Assembly: GCF_002441695.1 (NCBI RefSeq)
Contig: NZ_JXJW01000008.1
Coordinates: 1-64,000, forward strand
DNA from: Pseudolactococcus piscium
GTDB taxonomy: Bacteria; Bacillota; Bacilli; Lactobacillales; Streptococcaceae
DNA: 64,000 bases
Direction: 5' to 3'
Below the pieces are notes generated by a model. That model had not been told where the DNA came from and did no database searches. It saw only the letters and a list, made by a program, of their open reading frames with translations. The position numbers and the translations under genes are program-made. Shown piece after piece: positions 8,823 to 17,365 of the stretch (positions are counted from its first letter, which is position 1; each line of letters begins with the position of its first letter).

Positions 8823-9836
8823 ATGAAATTAACACTAAAAGATATTGCCAAGCAAGCAGGTGTCTCGATTCCTGCTGTTTCACAAGTCTTAAATAATAAA
8901 CCGATTCGAATAACAGAAGCCAAAAGAGCCTTAATTAAAAAGATTGCCAAAGACAACCACTACATGCCTAATTTGGCTGCCAAGGCATTGGTCTCGAATA
9001 AAACCTATACGATTGGTATCATCATACCAGATATCAATAATCCTTTTTTTGCGAATCTAGCCAAACAAATCGAAAGCCAACTGAGAAATTTGGGCTATTG
9101 GCTAATTCTAGTGAATTCAAATGAAAAATTTGCCTCTGAAAAGGAATTATTGCCACTTTTATTAAATAGAGGGATAGATGGTCTCATTTTCATTATGTCT
9201 AATCAAGCTTATGCTCAGGAAACTGAGTTGAAAGCCATGTTAAGTGATATTGATACACCGTATGTATTAGTAGATAGAGGGCTTGACCAGTTTGACTGCA
9301 ACCAAATCGTCTTTAATAATCGGCTTGGTGGCTACTTAGCAACCAAGCACCTGATCGCATCTGGCCATCAAACGATTGGAATTATGATGAATTTCCCTGA
9401 TAATATCAATTGCCATTATCGCTATATTGGCTATCAAGATGCCCTAGCAGAAAGTGGGATTCTGCTCGACAAGCGTTGGGTGGTCTCCACAAAATTTGAG
9501 ATTGAGGATGCCTATGACAAGGCTGAGCAGCTCCTCAGTAAGCCCGAGATTACCAGTATCGTTGCCGGAAATGACATGATTGCCCTCGGCATCATCAGAA
9601 AAGCAAACGAGTTAGGCAAAAAAATACCCGAAGATATCTCAATCATCGGGTATGACAATGTTTTTTATACTGACCTCTTTAAACCGTCACTCACGTCTAT
9701 CGAACAAGATGTAAACGCCATGGCAACTCAAACGATTGCCGTCTTGTTTGATACGATAGCTGATCCAACTGCTACAAAGTTCATTCAGTTATCTCCTAGT
9801 CTAGTCGAAAAAGCCAGTGTCAAAAAAATAATCTGA
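8823..9836 (+). CDS. LacI/GalR-family transcriptional regulator
   Basis: 337 residues, the usual length. N-terminal helix-turn-helix TLKDIAKQAGVSIPAVSQVL (residues 3-22), hinge helix around NLAAKALVSNKTYTIG, then a periplasmic-binding-protein-like sugar domain with NPFFANLAKQIE and the C-terminal VAGNDMIALG and IIGYDN motifs. ATG with AGAGG eight bases upstream. Divergent from the nucleoside hydrolase operon with a palindrome at that operon's start site, so it probably represses it in response to ribose or a nucleoside; the ligand is inference. Confidence 0.9.
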   Translation: MKLTLKDIAKQAGVSIPAVSQVLNNKPIRITEAKRALIKKIAKDNHYMPNLAAKALVSNKTYTIGIIIPDINNPFFANLAKQIESQLRNLGYWLILVNSNEKFASEKELLPLLLNRGIDGLIFIMSNQAYAQETELKAMLSDIDTPYVLVDRGLDQFDCNQIVFNNRLGGYLATKHLIASGHQTIGIMMNFPDNINCHYRYIGYQDALAESGILLDKRWVVSTKFEIEDAYDKAEQLLSKPEITSIVAGNDMIALGIIRKANELGKKIPEDISIIGYDNVFYTDLFKPSLTSIEQDVNAMATQTIAVLFDTIADPTATKFIQLSPSLVEKASVKKII

Positions 9837-9891
9837 TAGAAATAGACGACAGTAACTAATAGGCTATCGCAATAAGTCGGAGGATAAAAAA

Positions 9892-10431
9892 ATGAAACGT
9901 TATATCGCCTTGTTAAGAGGAATCAATATAGGTGGTAAAAATAAACTAGCAATGGCTGACTTAAAAATAGCCAGTACTGAACTTGGTTTGCTATCTGTCA
10001 AAACCTATATTAACAGTGGTAATCTTATTTTTACAAGTCCGATTGAGGATCAACACCTACTTCAAACCATGATAGAAACAATGATAAAAGAAACATTTGA
10101 GTTAGCTATACCTGTCCATCTCATCTTGCAGACAGACTTAAAAATGATATTAAAGAACGCACCTGACTGGTGGGGTACTGATGATCAAGCAATCTATGAC
10201 AATCTCATATTCATCATGTCCCCTTTATCAAGTCAAACGGTTTATGATGCCTTAGGTCCGCCAAACACCAGCTACGAAAAAGAATCCCCCGATGACAAGG
10301 CGATATTTTGGTCATTCATCCGAAAAGCGTACCGACAAACAAACTGGTGGGCGAAAACGGCAAAGTCAACTGTGTCTAAAAACCTAACGATTCGCACGGC
10401 AAATACCGTAAAAAAAATAGTCGACATGTGA
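9892..10431 (+). CDS. DUF1697-family protein
   Basis: 179 residues. The start MKRYIALLRGINIGGKNK and the following INSGNLIFTS strand are characteristic of DUF1697, a small widespread family without a settled function. A strong GGAGG lies upstream. It follows the LacI-type regulator after 55 bases on the same strand and may be co-transcribed. It is closed off by a hairpin terminator at 10503-10534. Confidence 0.8.
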   Translation: MKRYIALLRGINIGGKNKLAMADLKIASTELGLLSVKTYINSGNLIFTSPIEDQHLLQTMIETMIKETFELAIPVHLILQTDLKMILKNAPDWWGTDDQAIYDNLIFIMSPLSSQTVYDALGPPNTSYEKESPDDKAIFWSFIRKAYRQTNWWAKTAKSTVSKNLTIRTANTVKKIVDM

Positions 10432-10502
10432 TTATGAACAGGTATGAACCACTTGCCTGTGACATCACTGGATCAAAGAGGTTTGAATACAAGGCCTACA
10501 AG

Positions 10503-10534
10503 CAAGTACCTGAACAATCAGTACTTGTTTTTTT
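10503..10534 (+). terminator. Rho-independent terminator
   Basis: CAAGTAC and GTACTTG form a 7-bp stem (10503-10509 with 10521-10527) followed by seven T residues. Confidence 0.85.
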
Positions 10535-10612
10535 ATCATCGCATACTTGTCGACTAATCAATCAAAAATGCTGATGGACACCTGATAGATTCATACAACC
10601 ATAGACCAGTTG

Positions 10613-11167
10613 CTAAACTTTTTTAGCAACTGCACCTAACCATTTTTTATTATTTGCAGCTGATTTTGTGACATTGCCTTTATGAAACCATTTGACCTGT
10701 TTCAAGCCCATATCCTTCAAAATTCTTTTCTTTAATGCACCGATAGGATGTCCAGCAAATAATCTGAGATAGATCGCAGGCGCAATCCCGGTCGTAATGA
10801 TAACTGTTTCTTTGATATGCGTTAATTGACCGACTAGACGACCATTTACTTCCGTATAGGCAAAGTTTTTCAACATCACTTTATCAAAGAACCCCTTGAT
10901 GATGGCAGGTAGCCCATACCACCAAATAGGGGCGATAATAATCAATTTATCCGTCTGACTTAAAATTTCCTGATACTTGCCTACCAAGGGATCAGCATAG
11001 GCACCTTTTGAAAAAAGTGCTAAATCATCTGCCAACATGGCTGGGTTAAAGCCGTCCGCAACTAGGTTAATGACTGTTGCTGACGGATGTCTTTCGAGCA
11101 GTTTAGCCAGAATAACATGGTTAAAGCTTTTGTCATAGGGATGTCCGATTAATAGTGTTGTCTGCAT
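10613..11167 (-). CDS. Flavodoxin-fold NAD(P)H oxidoreductase (quinone reductase type)
   Basis: 184 residues of the Flavodoxin_2 family. Visible: an N-terminal strand and FMN phosphate loop around LLIGHPYDKSFNH, and the central IIAPIWWYGLPAIIKGFFDKV motif typical of MdaB/KefF-like FMN quinone reductases. It lies 15 bases downstream of a MerR regulator gene, so the two form an operon that probably reduces quinones or electrophiles sensed by the regulator. Substrate not known. Confidence 0.85.
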   Translation of the reverse strand: MQTTLLIGHPYDKSFNHVILAKLLERHPSATVINLVADGFNPAMLADDLALFSKGAYADPLVGKYQEILSQTDKLIIIAPIWWYGLPAIIKGFFDKVMLKNFAYTEVNGRLVGQLTHIKETVIITTGIAPAIYLRLFAGHPIGALKKRILKDMGLKQVKWFHKGNVTKSAANNKKWLGAVAKKV

Positions 11168-11182
11168 GATAAGACCTGTTTT

Positions 11183-11593
11183 CTATAAGTTTTGAAAGAT
11201 GTCATTAATCTTTTGAGATAAGCGTGCTTCTGCCTCAGGCGTATCACTAGTTACGGCTAAGGGACCAACCGTATCTAATAACTGAACAATCGTTTTATAG
11301 TTGTCAATTTTTCGCAAAAGTGCTGCTTTCTTTTGCAGAATCAGCTTCTGTGTCTCACTCGCACATGACGCTTGTGAAAGACCTGTAAAGCTGAGCATGT
11401 CCTTTGTCTCAGCTAAGCTAAAGCCTGCATATTTCATAACTAGGATTAGGCTAAGTTGGTCTCTATCTGCTTCAGTAAACTGCCGATAGTTATTTGCTGC
11501 TCTTTTAGCTGTCAGCAAGCCCTTCTTTTCATAGTAACGAATGGTAGACACGGGTATCTGTAATGCTTGAGCTAATGTTTTGATGGTATACAT
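11183..11593 (-). CDS. MerR-family transcriptional regulator
   Basis: 136 residues. Winged helix at the N-terminus (TIKTLAQALQIPVSTIRYYEKKGLL, residues 3-27) followed by the MerR dimerisation helix. One cysteine (Cys-96 area, SCASE) could sense thiol stress but no metal-binding cluster is visible. ATG with GAGAGG eight bases upstream. Its own promoter has the operator between -35 and -10, so it is autoregulated together with the oxidoreductase. Confidence 0.9.
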   Translation of the reverse strand: MYTIKTLAQALQIPVSTIRYYEKKGLLTAKRAANNYRQFTEADRDQLSLILVMKYAGFSLAETKDMLSFTGLSQASCASETQKLILQKKAALLRKIDNYKTIVQLLDTVGPLAVTSDTPEAEARLSQKINDIFQNL

Positions 11594-11616
11594 AGGACTA
11601 TCCTCTCTTATCTTCT

Positions 11617-11647
11617 ATTATAACTGTGAACCATGGTTCAATGTCAA
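11617..11647 (-). promoter_or_regulatory. MerR-type promoter with 19-bp spacer and internal operator
   Basis: Minus strand: TTGACA (11647-11642), 19 bp, TATAAT (11622-11617). Both hexamers are consensus. Inside the over-long spacer lies the perfect 14-bp palindrome TGAACCATGGTTCA (11627-11640). A 19-bp spacer with a central dyad is the established layout of promoters that MerR proteins twist into activity. Confidence 0.85.
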
Positions 11648-11704
11648 GCGAGAATTTAGAATTACCTGATTATTATTATAAGATATAAAAAAGGGCTCTT
11701 TATC

Positions 11705-11736
11705 AAATCGTATGGAAATATATGCCCATACGATTT
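11705..11736. repeat. Perfect 11-bp stem-loop between ahpF and the MerR gene
   Basis: AAATCGTATGG (11705-11715) and CCATACGATTT (11726-11736) pair perfectly across a 10-base loop. There is no clear T-run, so its role (terminator or other) is open. Confidence 0.55.
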
Positions 11737-11751
11737 ATTATAGATCCACTA

Positions 11752-11778
11752 AAAAAAAGCTATCCGAAGATAACTTTT
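11752..11778 (-). terminator. Terminator of ahpCF
   Basis: On the minus strand, AAAAGTTATC, a UUCG tetraloop and GATAGCTTTT form a stem with one mismatch, followed by a T-run. It lies 90 bases after the ahpF stop. Confidence 0.75.
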
Positions 11779-11793
11779 CACACCTTAATTTAC

Positions 11794-11832
11794 CTCATTT
11801 TAGTGTGTTACCACCGCAGAGTTGACAGAACC
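11794..11832 (-). repeat. Dispersed repeat, copy B
   Basis: Minus-strand reading starts GGTTCTGTCAACTCTGCGG and continues to CTAAAATGAG. It shares most of its bases with copies A and C (see 4684-4712). Confidence 0.6.
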
Positions 11833-11867
11833 AAAACAAGTACCGAAGTACTCACTTATAGCTAAAA

Positions 11868-13397
11868 TCAGTGTCTAATAATGTAATCAAAGGCACCTAA
11901 AGCTGCGGTTGCACCACTTCCCATAGCAATAATAATTTGCTTATAAACTGAGTCTGTACAGTCACCTGCCGCATAAACACCCGGTAAGTTTGTCGCACCT
12001 TGTTTATCAACGATAATTTCTCCGCGCGCTGTACGATCTACACTTCCTTCAAGCCATTCTGTATTTGGCACAAGACCAATCAAGATAAAGACCCCTGCCA
12101 ACTCAAGTGTTAGCACTTCTTGTGTATCACGGTCCATATAAGCTAGACTGTCAACTTTATCTTGGCCGTAAATCGCTTTCGTTTCAACATTTGTCAGTAC
12201 AGTAACATTGTCAAGTGAATAAAGCTTATCTTGTAAGACTTTATCTGCCTTTAATTCTGGTAAAAATTCTAAAACAGTCACGTGTTCAACGACACCAGCT
12301 AAGTCGATTGCAGCTTCAATACCCGAGTTACCACCACCAACAACAGCTATTTTTTTACCTGCAAATAATGGCCCATCACAGTGTGGACAATAAGCAATTC
12401 CTTTGTTTTTGAAGGTTTCTTCACCTGGAATGCCTAATGAGCGCCAACGTGCCCCAGTAGACAAGACAACAGTCTTAGACTGTAACACTGCACCATTTTC
12501 TAGTGTTACTTCAACTAGTTCATTTTTAGCAATCTTGATTGCTTTTTGTGTTTTCATCACATCAACTGGATATGATTTAACATGCTCTTCTAGTTGTGCT
12601 GCTAACTTTGGTCCTTCCGTATAAGTTGTCCCAATAAAATTTTCAATGCCCAGTGTTTCTAAAGGCTGTCCGCCAAATTTCTCAGCTAAGATACCCGTGC
12701 GTATGCCCTTTCGTGCTGCATAAATTGCTGCACTGGCTCCTGCAGGTCCACCACCAACAACAAGGACATCATAGGGATCTTTCTCTTCAAAAGCTTCACT
12801 ACCTGCTTGGCCAATTAATTTATTTAGAATTTCCTCAAGACTCATCCGGCCACTTGAAAATTCCTCATCATTAACAAAAACTGTTGGTACAGCCATGACA
12901 CCACGAGAGTTTACTTCATCTTGGAACATCCCGCCTTCAATCATCGTATGTGAGACATTTTGATTGAGCACACTCATAATGTTCAATGCTTGTACAACAT
13001 CCGGACAATTATGACAGGTCAAACTAACATATGTTTCAAAATGATAAGGTTGACGAATGGATTGAATACGTTCCTTTAGTTCAGTCTCTATTTTGGGTGC
13101 CCGACCACTCACCTGTAATAGCGCCAAAACTAAGGAATTGAATTCATGACCTAATGGTAGCCCAGCAAATACAATACCAGAAATCGTATCCTTTTGATCA
13201 ACTGAGAAACCTGGAGATTTGATAGCTGTCGTTTTTTCAATACTAATTTTCGGAGACATATCTGCAATTTCAGTTACAAAATCATGTACTTTTTTACCAT
13301 TAGTTTCATTGATATCTGCATTTAAACGTAGTACAATATCATTTTCTAATAGGTCAAGATATTGCTTGAGTTGTGTCTTAAGATTTTCTTCTAACAT
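11868..13397 (-). CDS. ahpF: Alkyl hydroperoxide reductase subunit F
   Basis: 509 residues, the usual length. It passes electrons from NADH to AhpC. An N-terminal thioredoxin-fold pair has the redox CxxC in CHNCPDVV (about residue 128). Then comes a thioredoxin-reductase-like module with FAD loop [17 protein letters not shown], redox CPHCDGP, NADH loop [10 protein letters not shown] and the FAD-binding AAGDCTD. GAGAGG precedes the ATG. It follows ahpC by about 60 bases on the same strand. Confidence 0.95.
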   Translation of the reverse strand: MLEENLKTQLKQYLDLLENDIVLRLNADINETNGKKVHDFVTEIADMSPKISIEKTTAIKSPGFSVDQKDTISGIVFAGLPLGHEFNSLVLALLQVSGRAPKIETELKERIQSIRQPYHFETYVSLTCHNCPDVVQALNIMSVLNQNVSHTMIEGGMFQDEVNSRGVMAVPTVFVNDEEFSSGRMSLEEILNKLIGQAGSEAFEEKDPYDVLVVGGGPAGASAAIYAARKGIRTGILAEKFGGQPLETLGIENFIGTTYTEGPKLAAQLEEHVKSYPVDVMKTQKAIKIAKNELVEVTLENGAVLQSKTVVLSTGARWRSLGIPGEETFKNKGIAYCPHCDGPLFAGKKIAVVGGGNSGIEAAIDLAGVVEHVTVLEFLPELKADKVLQDKLYSLDNVTVLTNVETKAIYGQDKVDSLAYMDRDTQEVLTLELAGVFILIGLVPNTEWLEGSVDRTARGEIIVDKQGATNLPGVYAAGDCTDSVYKQIIIAMGSGATAALGAFDYIIRH

Positions 13398-13455
13398 CTG
13401 AGCCTCTCATTTTTCCATTTTCAAAAAGGCGAGTAATCTACATCGCCTGAATGAG

Positions 13456-14019
13456 TTAAATTTTACCAACTAAATCCAAACCTGGTGTCAAAGTTTCTGC
13501 ATCTTCTTTCCATTTTGCAGGACATACTTCACCTGGATTTTTGCGAACATACTGTGCAGCACGTACTTTATCAACGAGTTGACTAGCATCACGACCGATA
13601 CCATCCGCAGTAATTTCTACAGCTTGTACAACACCATCTGGATCAATAATAAATGAACCACGTTGTGACAAGCCAGATGCTTCATCTAATACATCAAAAA
13701 TACGTGAAATTTTTTGTGTTGGGTCTGCAAGCATTGGATAAGTTACTTTACCAATCGCCTCACTGTGTTCATGCCATGCAGCATGTACAAAATGCGTATC
13801 TGTAGAACATGAATAAACATCCACACCTAGTGATTGAAGAAAATCATATTGGTCTTGCAAATCTTCCAACTCCGTTGGACAAACAAATGAGAAGTCAGCA
13901 GGATAAAAAACAATCACTTGCCATTTTCCTTTAAAATCTTCCGAATTGACAGTTAAAAATTTACCTTCTTGATAGGCATCAGCAACAAAATTTTCTATTT
14001 TTTTTCCAATTAATGACAT
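13456..14019 (-). CDS. ahpC: Alkyl hydroperoxide reductase subunit C (2-Cys peroxiredoxin)
   Basis: 187 residues. Peroxidatic Cys in [10 protein letters not shown] (about residue 47) and resolving Cys in GEVCPAKW near the C-terminus. It reduces hydroperoxides and is recharged by AhpF encoded next to it. Two ATGs are adjacent; AGGAG is better spaced for the second (14019), giving the usual [11 protein letters not shown] start. Confidence 0.95.
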   Translation of the reverse strand: MSLIGKKIENFVADAYQEGKFLTVNSEDFKGKWQVIVFYPADFSFVCPTELEDLQDQYDFLQSLGVDVYSCSTDTHFVHAAWHEHSEAIGKVTYPMLADPTQKISRIFDVLDEASGLSQRGSFIIDPDGVVQAVEITADGIGRDASQLVDKVRAAQYVRKNPGEVCPAKWKEDAETLTPGLDLVGKI

Positions 14020-14058
14020 CATTTTCTCCTAAATTTAATAAATTTTATCTTCAAAATC

Positions 14059-14087
14059 ATTATCGCAAAATAGCTCTGTTTAATCAA
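14059..14087 (-). promoter_or_regulatory. Probable ahpC promoter
   Basis: Minus strand TTGATT (14087-14082), 17 bp, GATAAT (14064-14059), about 40 bases before the start codon. No certain PerR box was found. Confidence 0.6.
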
Positions 14088-14329
14088 AGAATCTGTTTAT
14101 TATTTGATATTAATAAGTCAATATTAATAGATACAAAATACGAACAGTGATATTAGAAATCAGATCAACACCTACTTAAGTACTGGATCATTATCTACAT
14201 TCTCTATGTATCATTTTGTATTGTGACAGTTGCGTTGCCTTTGTTTTTCAATCTACCTATTTTTCATCATCAACTGCTATTACCTGTATTCGCAACAAAA
14301 AAGAGCAGATACCCCTTAAAAATAAAGGA
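14088..14329. other. Non-coding AT-rich stretch between ahpC promoter and the element
   Basis: No open reading frame with a ribosome binding site is seen. The right end (14299-14343) forms a hairpin AAAAGAGC/GCTCTTTT that resembles the guaA terminator at 21018-21062 and is probably the original chromosomal guaA terminator. Confidence 0.5.
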
Positions 14330-14358
14330 TTCTAAGCTCTTTTCTTTTATTCCCACTC
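14330..14358. repeat. Left attachment repeat (att)
   Basis: Starts TTCTAAGCTCTTTTC and ends TCCCACTC. 27 of 29 bases are the same as 21049-21077. On the minus strand it encodes the same E-W-E-stop tail as guaA (GAGTGGGAATAA), so it is the displaced end of the original guaA. Confidence 0.9.
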
Positions 14359-14449
14359 CGTCATAGCTAAGTGTATTTTGGATGAATTTGAATAGTTTAA
14401 AGCTTTTTACTTAGAAATAATTAGTAAGAAAATGTTAGTCTTTTCTGCG

Positions 14450-14478
14450 GTTGTTTGCAAAATGTTTGCAAAAATAAA
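14450..14478 (+). repeat. Left subterminal direct repeat (likely integrase arm site)
   Basis: GTTGTTTGCAAAATG then TTTGCAAAAATAAA. It is similar (about 23 of 29) and in direct orientation to 20988-21016 at the other end. Internally the unit TTTGCAAAA occurs twice. Paired subterminal repeats are what arm-type sites of Tn916-like integrases look like; binding is inference. Confidence 0.55.
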
Positions 14479-14494
14479 ACTTATGTGCTAAAAT
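14466..14494 (+). promoter_or_regulatory. Promoter of the first IME gene
   Basis: TTGCAA (14466-14471), 17 bp, TAAAAT (14489-14494), 46 bases before the ATG at 14541. It overlaps the subterminal repeat, so integrase or excisionase bound there could affect transcription. Confidence 0.65.
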
Positions 14495-14540
14495 GTATTT
14501 GTAACCGAGACAACAAAACAATCAAAAGGAGACTAATATT

Positions 14541-15020
14541 ATGGCTAGAGATTATATGAGTATAAGGCTTTCATATGAAGCTAAGTTTTGGTTGGAAAAA
14601 TTACAAGGTCATGTGCAACAAGTTCTAGATAAATCTATTGATGAGAAAGAAATAGATGATATGGAAATAATTTTGAAAGAATATCTTGAAAAAATTTCAG
14701 ATTCACTTGGTGGTGTCTCAATAACAAATATACTTAAAGTATCAGCTTCAAGTATAATAGAGAAAGCATATTATTACACTGAAAACTATTCACTAGAAAA
14801 ATGGTTGGAAATTGATGAATTAGTACGAAATAGTAAAATCAATTCAAATTTAGAAGTAGGAACACTTACCCCGCGTTTGTATTTAGATAAAGAAGTGATT
14901 AACGGATTAGAACAGTACAGATATGATTTTAAAAAAGATAATATGGTACGTGTCGTGAAAATGAGCTATGTGATAAAAAATGTATTGTATGCATATCATT
15001 TAGAAATATTAGGAAAGTAA
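14541..15020 (+). CDS. Unknown IME protein, 159 aa
   Basis: I do not recognise a family. The protein is mostly helical and charged, with an early segment MSIRLSYEAKFWLEKLQGHV. No membrane segment or cysteines. Good ribosome binding site AAAGGAG ten bases before ATG. First gene of the element and transcribed in the same direction as all the others, after its own promoter. Its position suggests a regulatory or accessory mobilization role, but nothing in the sequence proves this. A hairpin terminator follows at 15022-15058. Confidence 0.7.
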   Translation: MARDYMSIRLSYEAKFWLEKLQGHVQQVLDKSIDEKEIDDMEIILKEYLEKISDSLGGVSITNILKVSASSIIEKAYYYTENYSLEKWLEIDELVRNSKINSNLEVGTLTPRLYLDKEVINGLEQYRYDFKKDNMVRVVKMSYVIKNVLYAYHLEILGK

Positions 15021-15021
15021 A

Positions 15022-15058
15022 ATTATTGAAGATTCTTTTAGAGTCTTCAAATAATTTT
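15022..15058 (+). terminator. Probable terminator after the first IME gene
   Basis: TTGAAGATTC (15026-15035) pairs with GAGTCTTCAA (15041-15050) with one mismatch, followed by AATAATTTTT. Confidence 0.65.
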
Positions 15059-15068
15059 TGAATCATTT

Positions 15069-15085
15069 GTCTCGATTAGCGAGAC
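15069..15085 (+). promoter_or_regulatory. Small hairpin before the 22-aa ORF
   Basis: GTCTCG-ATTAG-CGAGAC, a perfect 6-bp stem, lies nine bases upstream of a consensus AGGAGG. The 8-mer CGAGACAA also occurs at 14506-14513 in the leader of the first IME gene (inverse of TTGTCTCG here). It may be an operator or a translation-control element. Confidence 0.4.
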
Positions 15086-15108
15086 TAATAAACTAGAGGA
15101 GGAATAAC

Positions 15109-15177
15109 ATGAAAGAACGAGTAAGGGGCTCTCCTACTGCAAAAAAATGTAGCTATGTTGCAAAATTAAAGAATTGA
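15109..15177 (+). CDS. 22-residue ORF with strong ribosome binding site
   Basis: ATG at 15109 with AGAGGAGG spaced seven bases, ending TGA at 15177. The peptide starts MKERVRGSPTAKK and ends CSYVAKLKN: basic, one cysteine, no signal sequence. The Shine-Dalgarno is the best in the element and has no other start to serve (the next gene begins at 15194, 17 bases after this stop), so it is probably translated. It could be a leader peptide coupling translation of the next gene, or a functional small protein. No known family recognised. Confidence 0.5.
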   Translation: MKERVRGSPTAKKCSYVAKLKN

Positions 15178-15193
15178 GAGGATTGAATCAGTT

Positions 15194-15769
15194 ATGAAAA
15201 ATATCAACGAATTACTATTGTTAGAAGGCATTACCTTATCAAGGTTATCGGATAGAGTGCTCAGAAAGTTACAAACATTGAGATTAGGTAAATCAGAAAG
15301 TTTTAATTTCACGAAAGATAATGTTTTAGAAATGTCTGTGCAGTATACTTTGCCAACAGCTGAGAATGTTTTAGACAATATTCTTACAGCAAGCCGCCTA
15401 TTCACAAACCAAGGGGATAGACTTTTAGACTTTATCATTTTAAAAGATGGTGATTATAGGTTCTATCCTAACATTTTTTTCTACTACACCGATAGTGAAC
15501 TAAATAATAATATTGCTTTGAAGCCAATAAAAAATGCCTTAGACGAGTTCCAGAATAATACTTCAATTAATCATAAATACTTTGCACGTATTGCTGATGA
15601 ATCAAGCATAGAAGAGATTCAAAGATTAATGCCTAAAGACTCTTATTTATTTCACAAATTAAAGAGAACATTTGCTAAATCTACTGCTACTGAGTGTAAT
15701 GTTCGATATTCTTATCTTATAAAAGTCATTGCAGGATTAAATATAATGGATAATGAGGTAGAAAAATGA
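15194..15769 (+). CDS. Unknown IME protein, 191 aa
   Basis: I do not recognise it. Soluble, mixed alpha/beta composition, starting MKNINELLLLEGITLSRLSDR. No signal or membrane segment. No strong Shine-Dalgarno (GAGAGG at 14 bases), so expression may depend on coupling to the 22-aa ORF just upstream. Its stop codon overlaps the next ATG by four bases (ATGA), so the 70-aa membrane protein is coupled to it. Always next to the FtsK-like gene in this layout, so a mobilization role is possible but unproven. Confidence 0.65.
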   Translation: MKNINELLLLEGITLSRLSDRVLRKLQTLRLGKSESFNFTKDNVLEMSVQYTLPTAENVLDNILTASRLFTNQGDRLLDFIILKDGDYRFYPNIFFYYTDSELNNNIALKPIKNALDEFQNNTSINHKYFARIADESSIEEIQRLMPKDSYLFHKLKRTFAKSTATECNVRYSYLIKVIAGLNIMDNEVEK

Positions 15770-15978
15770 AAGATATGTATCGAAACTTTTCATTTACGCT
15801 AGTACTCATTATCTCTATATTTGTAGGGTTTTCAGGAGATTTAGGAAAAATACAAGTTAAAAGATTTCTTCCTTATCTAAGTGTAAAAGCATTTTTAATA
15901 CTATCAGTTGTACTTTTAATATGCTCTTTGCCCGATATAGTTGAAATGATAATAAAATCAAGAACTAATAACAAGTGA
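15766..15978 (+). CDS. Small two-helix membrane protein of the IME
   Basis: 70 residues. Two hydrophobic segments, about residues 9-26 (FTLVLIISIFVGFSG) and 41-60 (AFLILSVVLLICSLPDIV), and a basic C-terminus. It overlaps the preceding gene and lies 25 bases before the FtsK-like gene. No family recognised. By position it may sit in the membrane with the coupling protein. Confidence 0.65.
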   Translation: MKDMYRNFSFTLVLIISIFVGFSGDLGKIQVKRFLPYLSVKAFLILSVVLLICSLPDIVEMIIKSRTNNK

Positions 15979-16003
15979 ACCTTAAAAAACTTAAAGAAAG
16001 CAG

Positions 16004-17365
16004 GTGGGCAATATCATAAGCAATAAACTAAAAAAACAAATTATCTCTATCTTTGGGCTAAAAACAGAAAACGAAATAGGAGAACTTAATATTGTAAGTT
16101 TGAGTCCAATCTTCAAATCAAAATTACCATGGTTCGTATATTTTAAAAGATTAGCTCTCTTTAGTCTTGCTGTTTTAGTATTGAGTATTTTTTTCGGTCT
16201 CAAAGGAAATTATGGCGTTGCAAATTTCATTCTTATAGTGTACTGCTTGGGAATAATGTTGACAATCCTTATTCGATTTAAAAAGAAATTTTTTCCTAAT
16301 TACCGATCATACGAACCTACTCTTCAAAAATTTATTTATCAAAATAATCTTTATGAAGAGGATAATGGGCAATTAATAAGTGAAATTCGCATGGCTTATA
16401 TTGAGGAGGAAGAAATACTAAAAGTCATTATTGAGAAGAATGGAGATTCTTACCAAAAAGTTGCGAATCAACTTCGAGAACCGCTTGAGTCTAAGCTAAG
16501 TATGTCATTATATGAAGTCAATGATACAATAGATTATGTTGAATATATCTTCATGAAATTTGATATTACACGTGAACAGGTAGTTTCTTTACCAAAAGAA
16601 GATGACAGCTTGCTTATTAAAATATATGGTGATTTTAAAGTAAGTTTGATGAACAATTACAGCATGCTGATAAGTGGCGCTAGTGGTGCAGGTAAGTCCT
16701 ACTTCACCTATTTCTATCTAACTCGATTCATTAGTCAAAAAGTGAATGGCAAACATGCTAATATTATGGCTATTGACCCTAAGCAGAGTGACCTTTATAA
16801 GCTCTTTAAGACTGTAAATATGCCTACCGAGAACTATGGAACATCGAATGCAGATGCATTTAGAATCGTAAAACATTATTTGGCTGAAATGGAGCATAGA
16901 ATGGCTCTATATGATGAAAGCTCGGCGTTTGATTCAGTTGGTATAGATATTGGTTTGGAGCCTACCCTTTTAGTGATAGAAGAGTACAGTTCGTTAGTTG
17001 CAAGTATGGACTCTAAGCAGAAAAAAGAATTTGAAAACATGGTAGCTATTATTGCCCAAAAATCCAGAAGTCTATCAATGGGAATTTTGATTGTTATGCA
17101 ACAGCCCAGGGCGGATTCTCTAAGCTCTAATATCCGTGAACAGTTGCAAAATTCTGTATTTTTAGGAAATCCAAGTAAAGAATCTGCAGGAATGATGTTT
17201 GGTACAACAGATGTTCCACACGTTCGAGGAAAAGGTGTAGGTATGTATGCTATTGAACGTAGTGCACCAAAATCATTTGAATCACCACAATTTGAGAAAA
17301 ACGTATTTGAAACGATTTTACCTGTATGGCAACATGTAGCACATTCTTATAATGAAAATCTTTAA
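16004..17365 (+). CDS. FtsK/SpoIIIE-family DNA translocase, TcpA/ConQ-like coupling protein
   Basis: 453 residues from a GTG start; AAAGAAAG lies just upstream and no later ATG would keep the membrane part. Two membrane helices near the N-terminus (about residues 47-90), then an FtsK-type motor with Walker A GASGAGKS (about 226-233) and Walker B LLVIEEYSSL. Proteins of this kind (ConQ of ICEBs1, TcpA) deliver relaxase-bound DNA to the mating channel. It sits directly before the oriT-like region and relaxase gene, the same order as conQ-nicK in ICEBs1. Carrying its own coupling protein is typical of MobT-type IMEs. Confidence 0.85.
   Translation: MGNIISNKLKKQIISIFGLKTENEIGELNIVSLSPIFKSKLPWFVYFKRLALFSLAVLVLSIFFGLKGNYGVANFILIVYCLGIMLTILIRFKKKFFPNYRSYEPTLQKFIYQNNLYEEDNGQLISEIRMAYIEEEEILKVIIEKNGDSYQKVANQLREPLESKLSMSLYEVNDTIDYVEYIFMKFDITREQVVSLPKEDDSLLIKIYGDFKVSLMNNYSMLISGASGAGKSYFTYFYLTRFISQKVNGKHANIMAIDPKQSDLYKLFKTVNMPTENYGTSNADAFRIVKHYLAEMEHRMALYDESSAFDSVGIDIGLEPTLLVIEEYSSLVASMDSKQKKEFENMVAIIAQKSRSLSMGILIVMQQPRADSLSSNIREQLQNSVFLGNPSKESAGMMFGTTDVPHVRGKGVGMYAIERSAPKSFESPQFEKNVFETILPVWQHVAHSYNENL

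Noticed and set aside
12215-13401. Plus-strand ORFs opposite ahpF
   Set aside because: Short mirror frames with no ribosome sites and no coherent protein composition; the ahpF frame is certain.
14101-14329. Searched for a PerR box or a further gene between ahpC and the element
   Set aside because: AT-rich with several partial dyads but none close enough to the PerR consensus to report.
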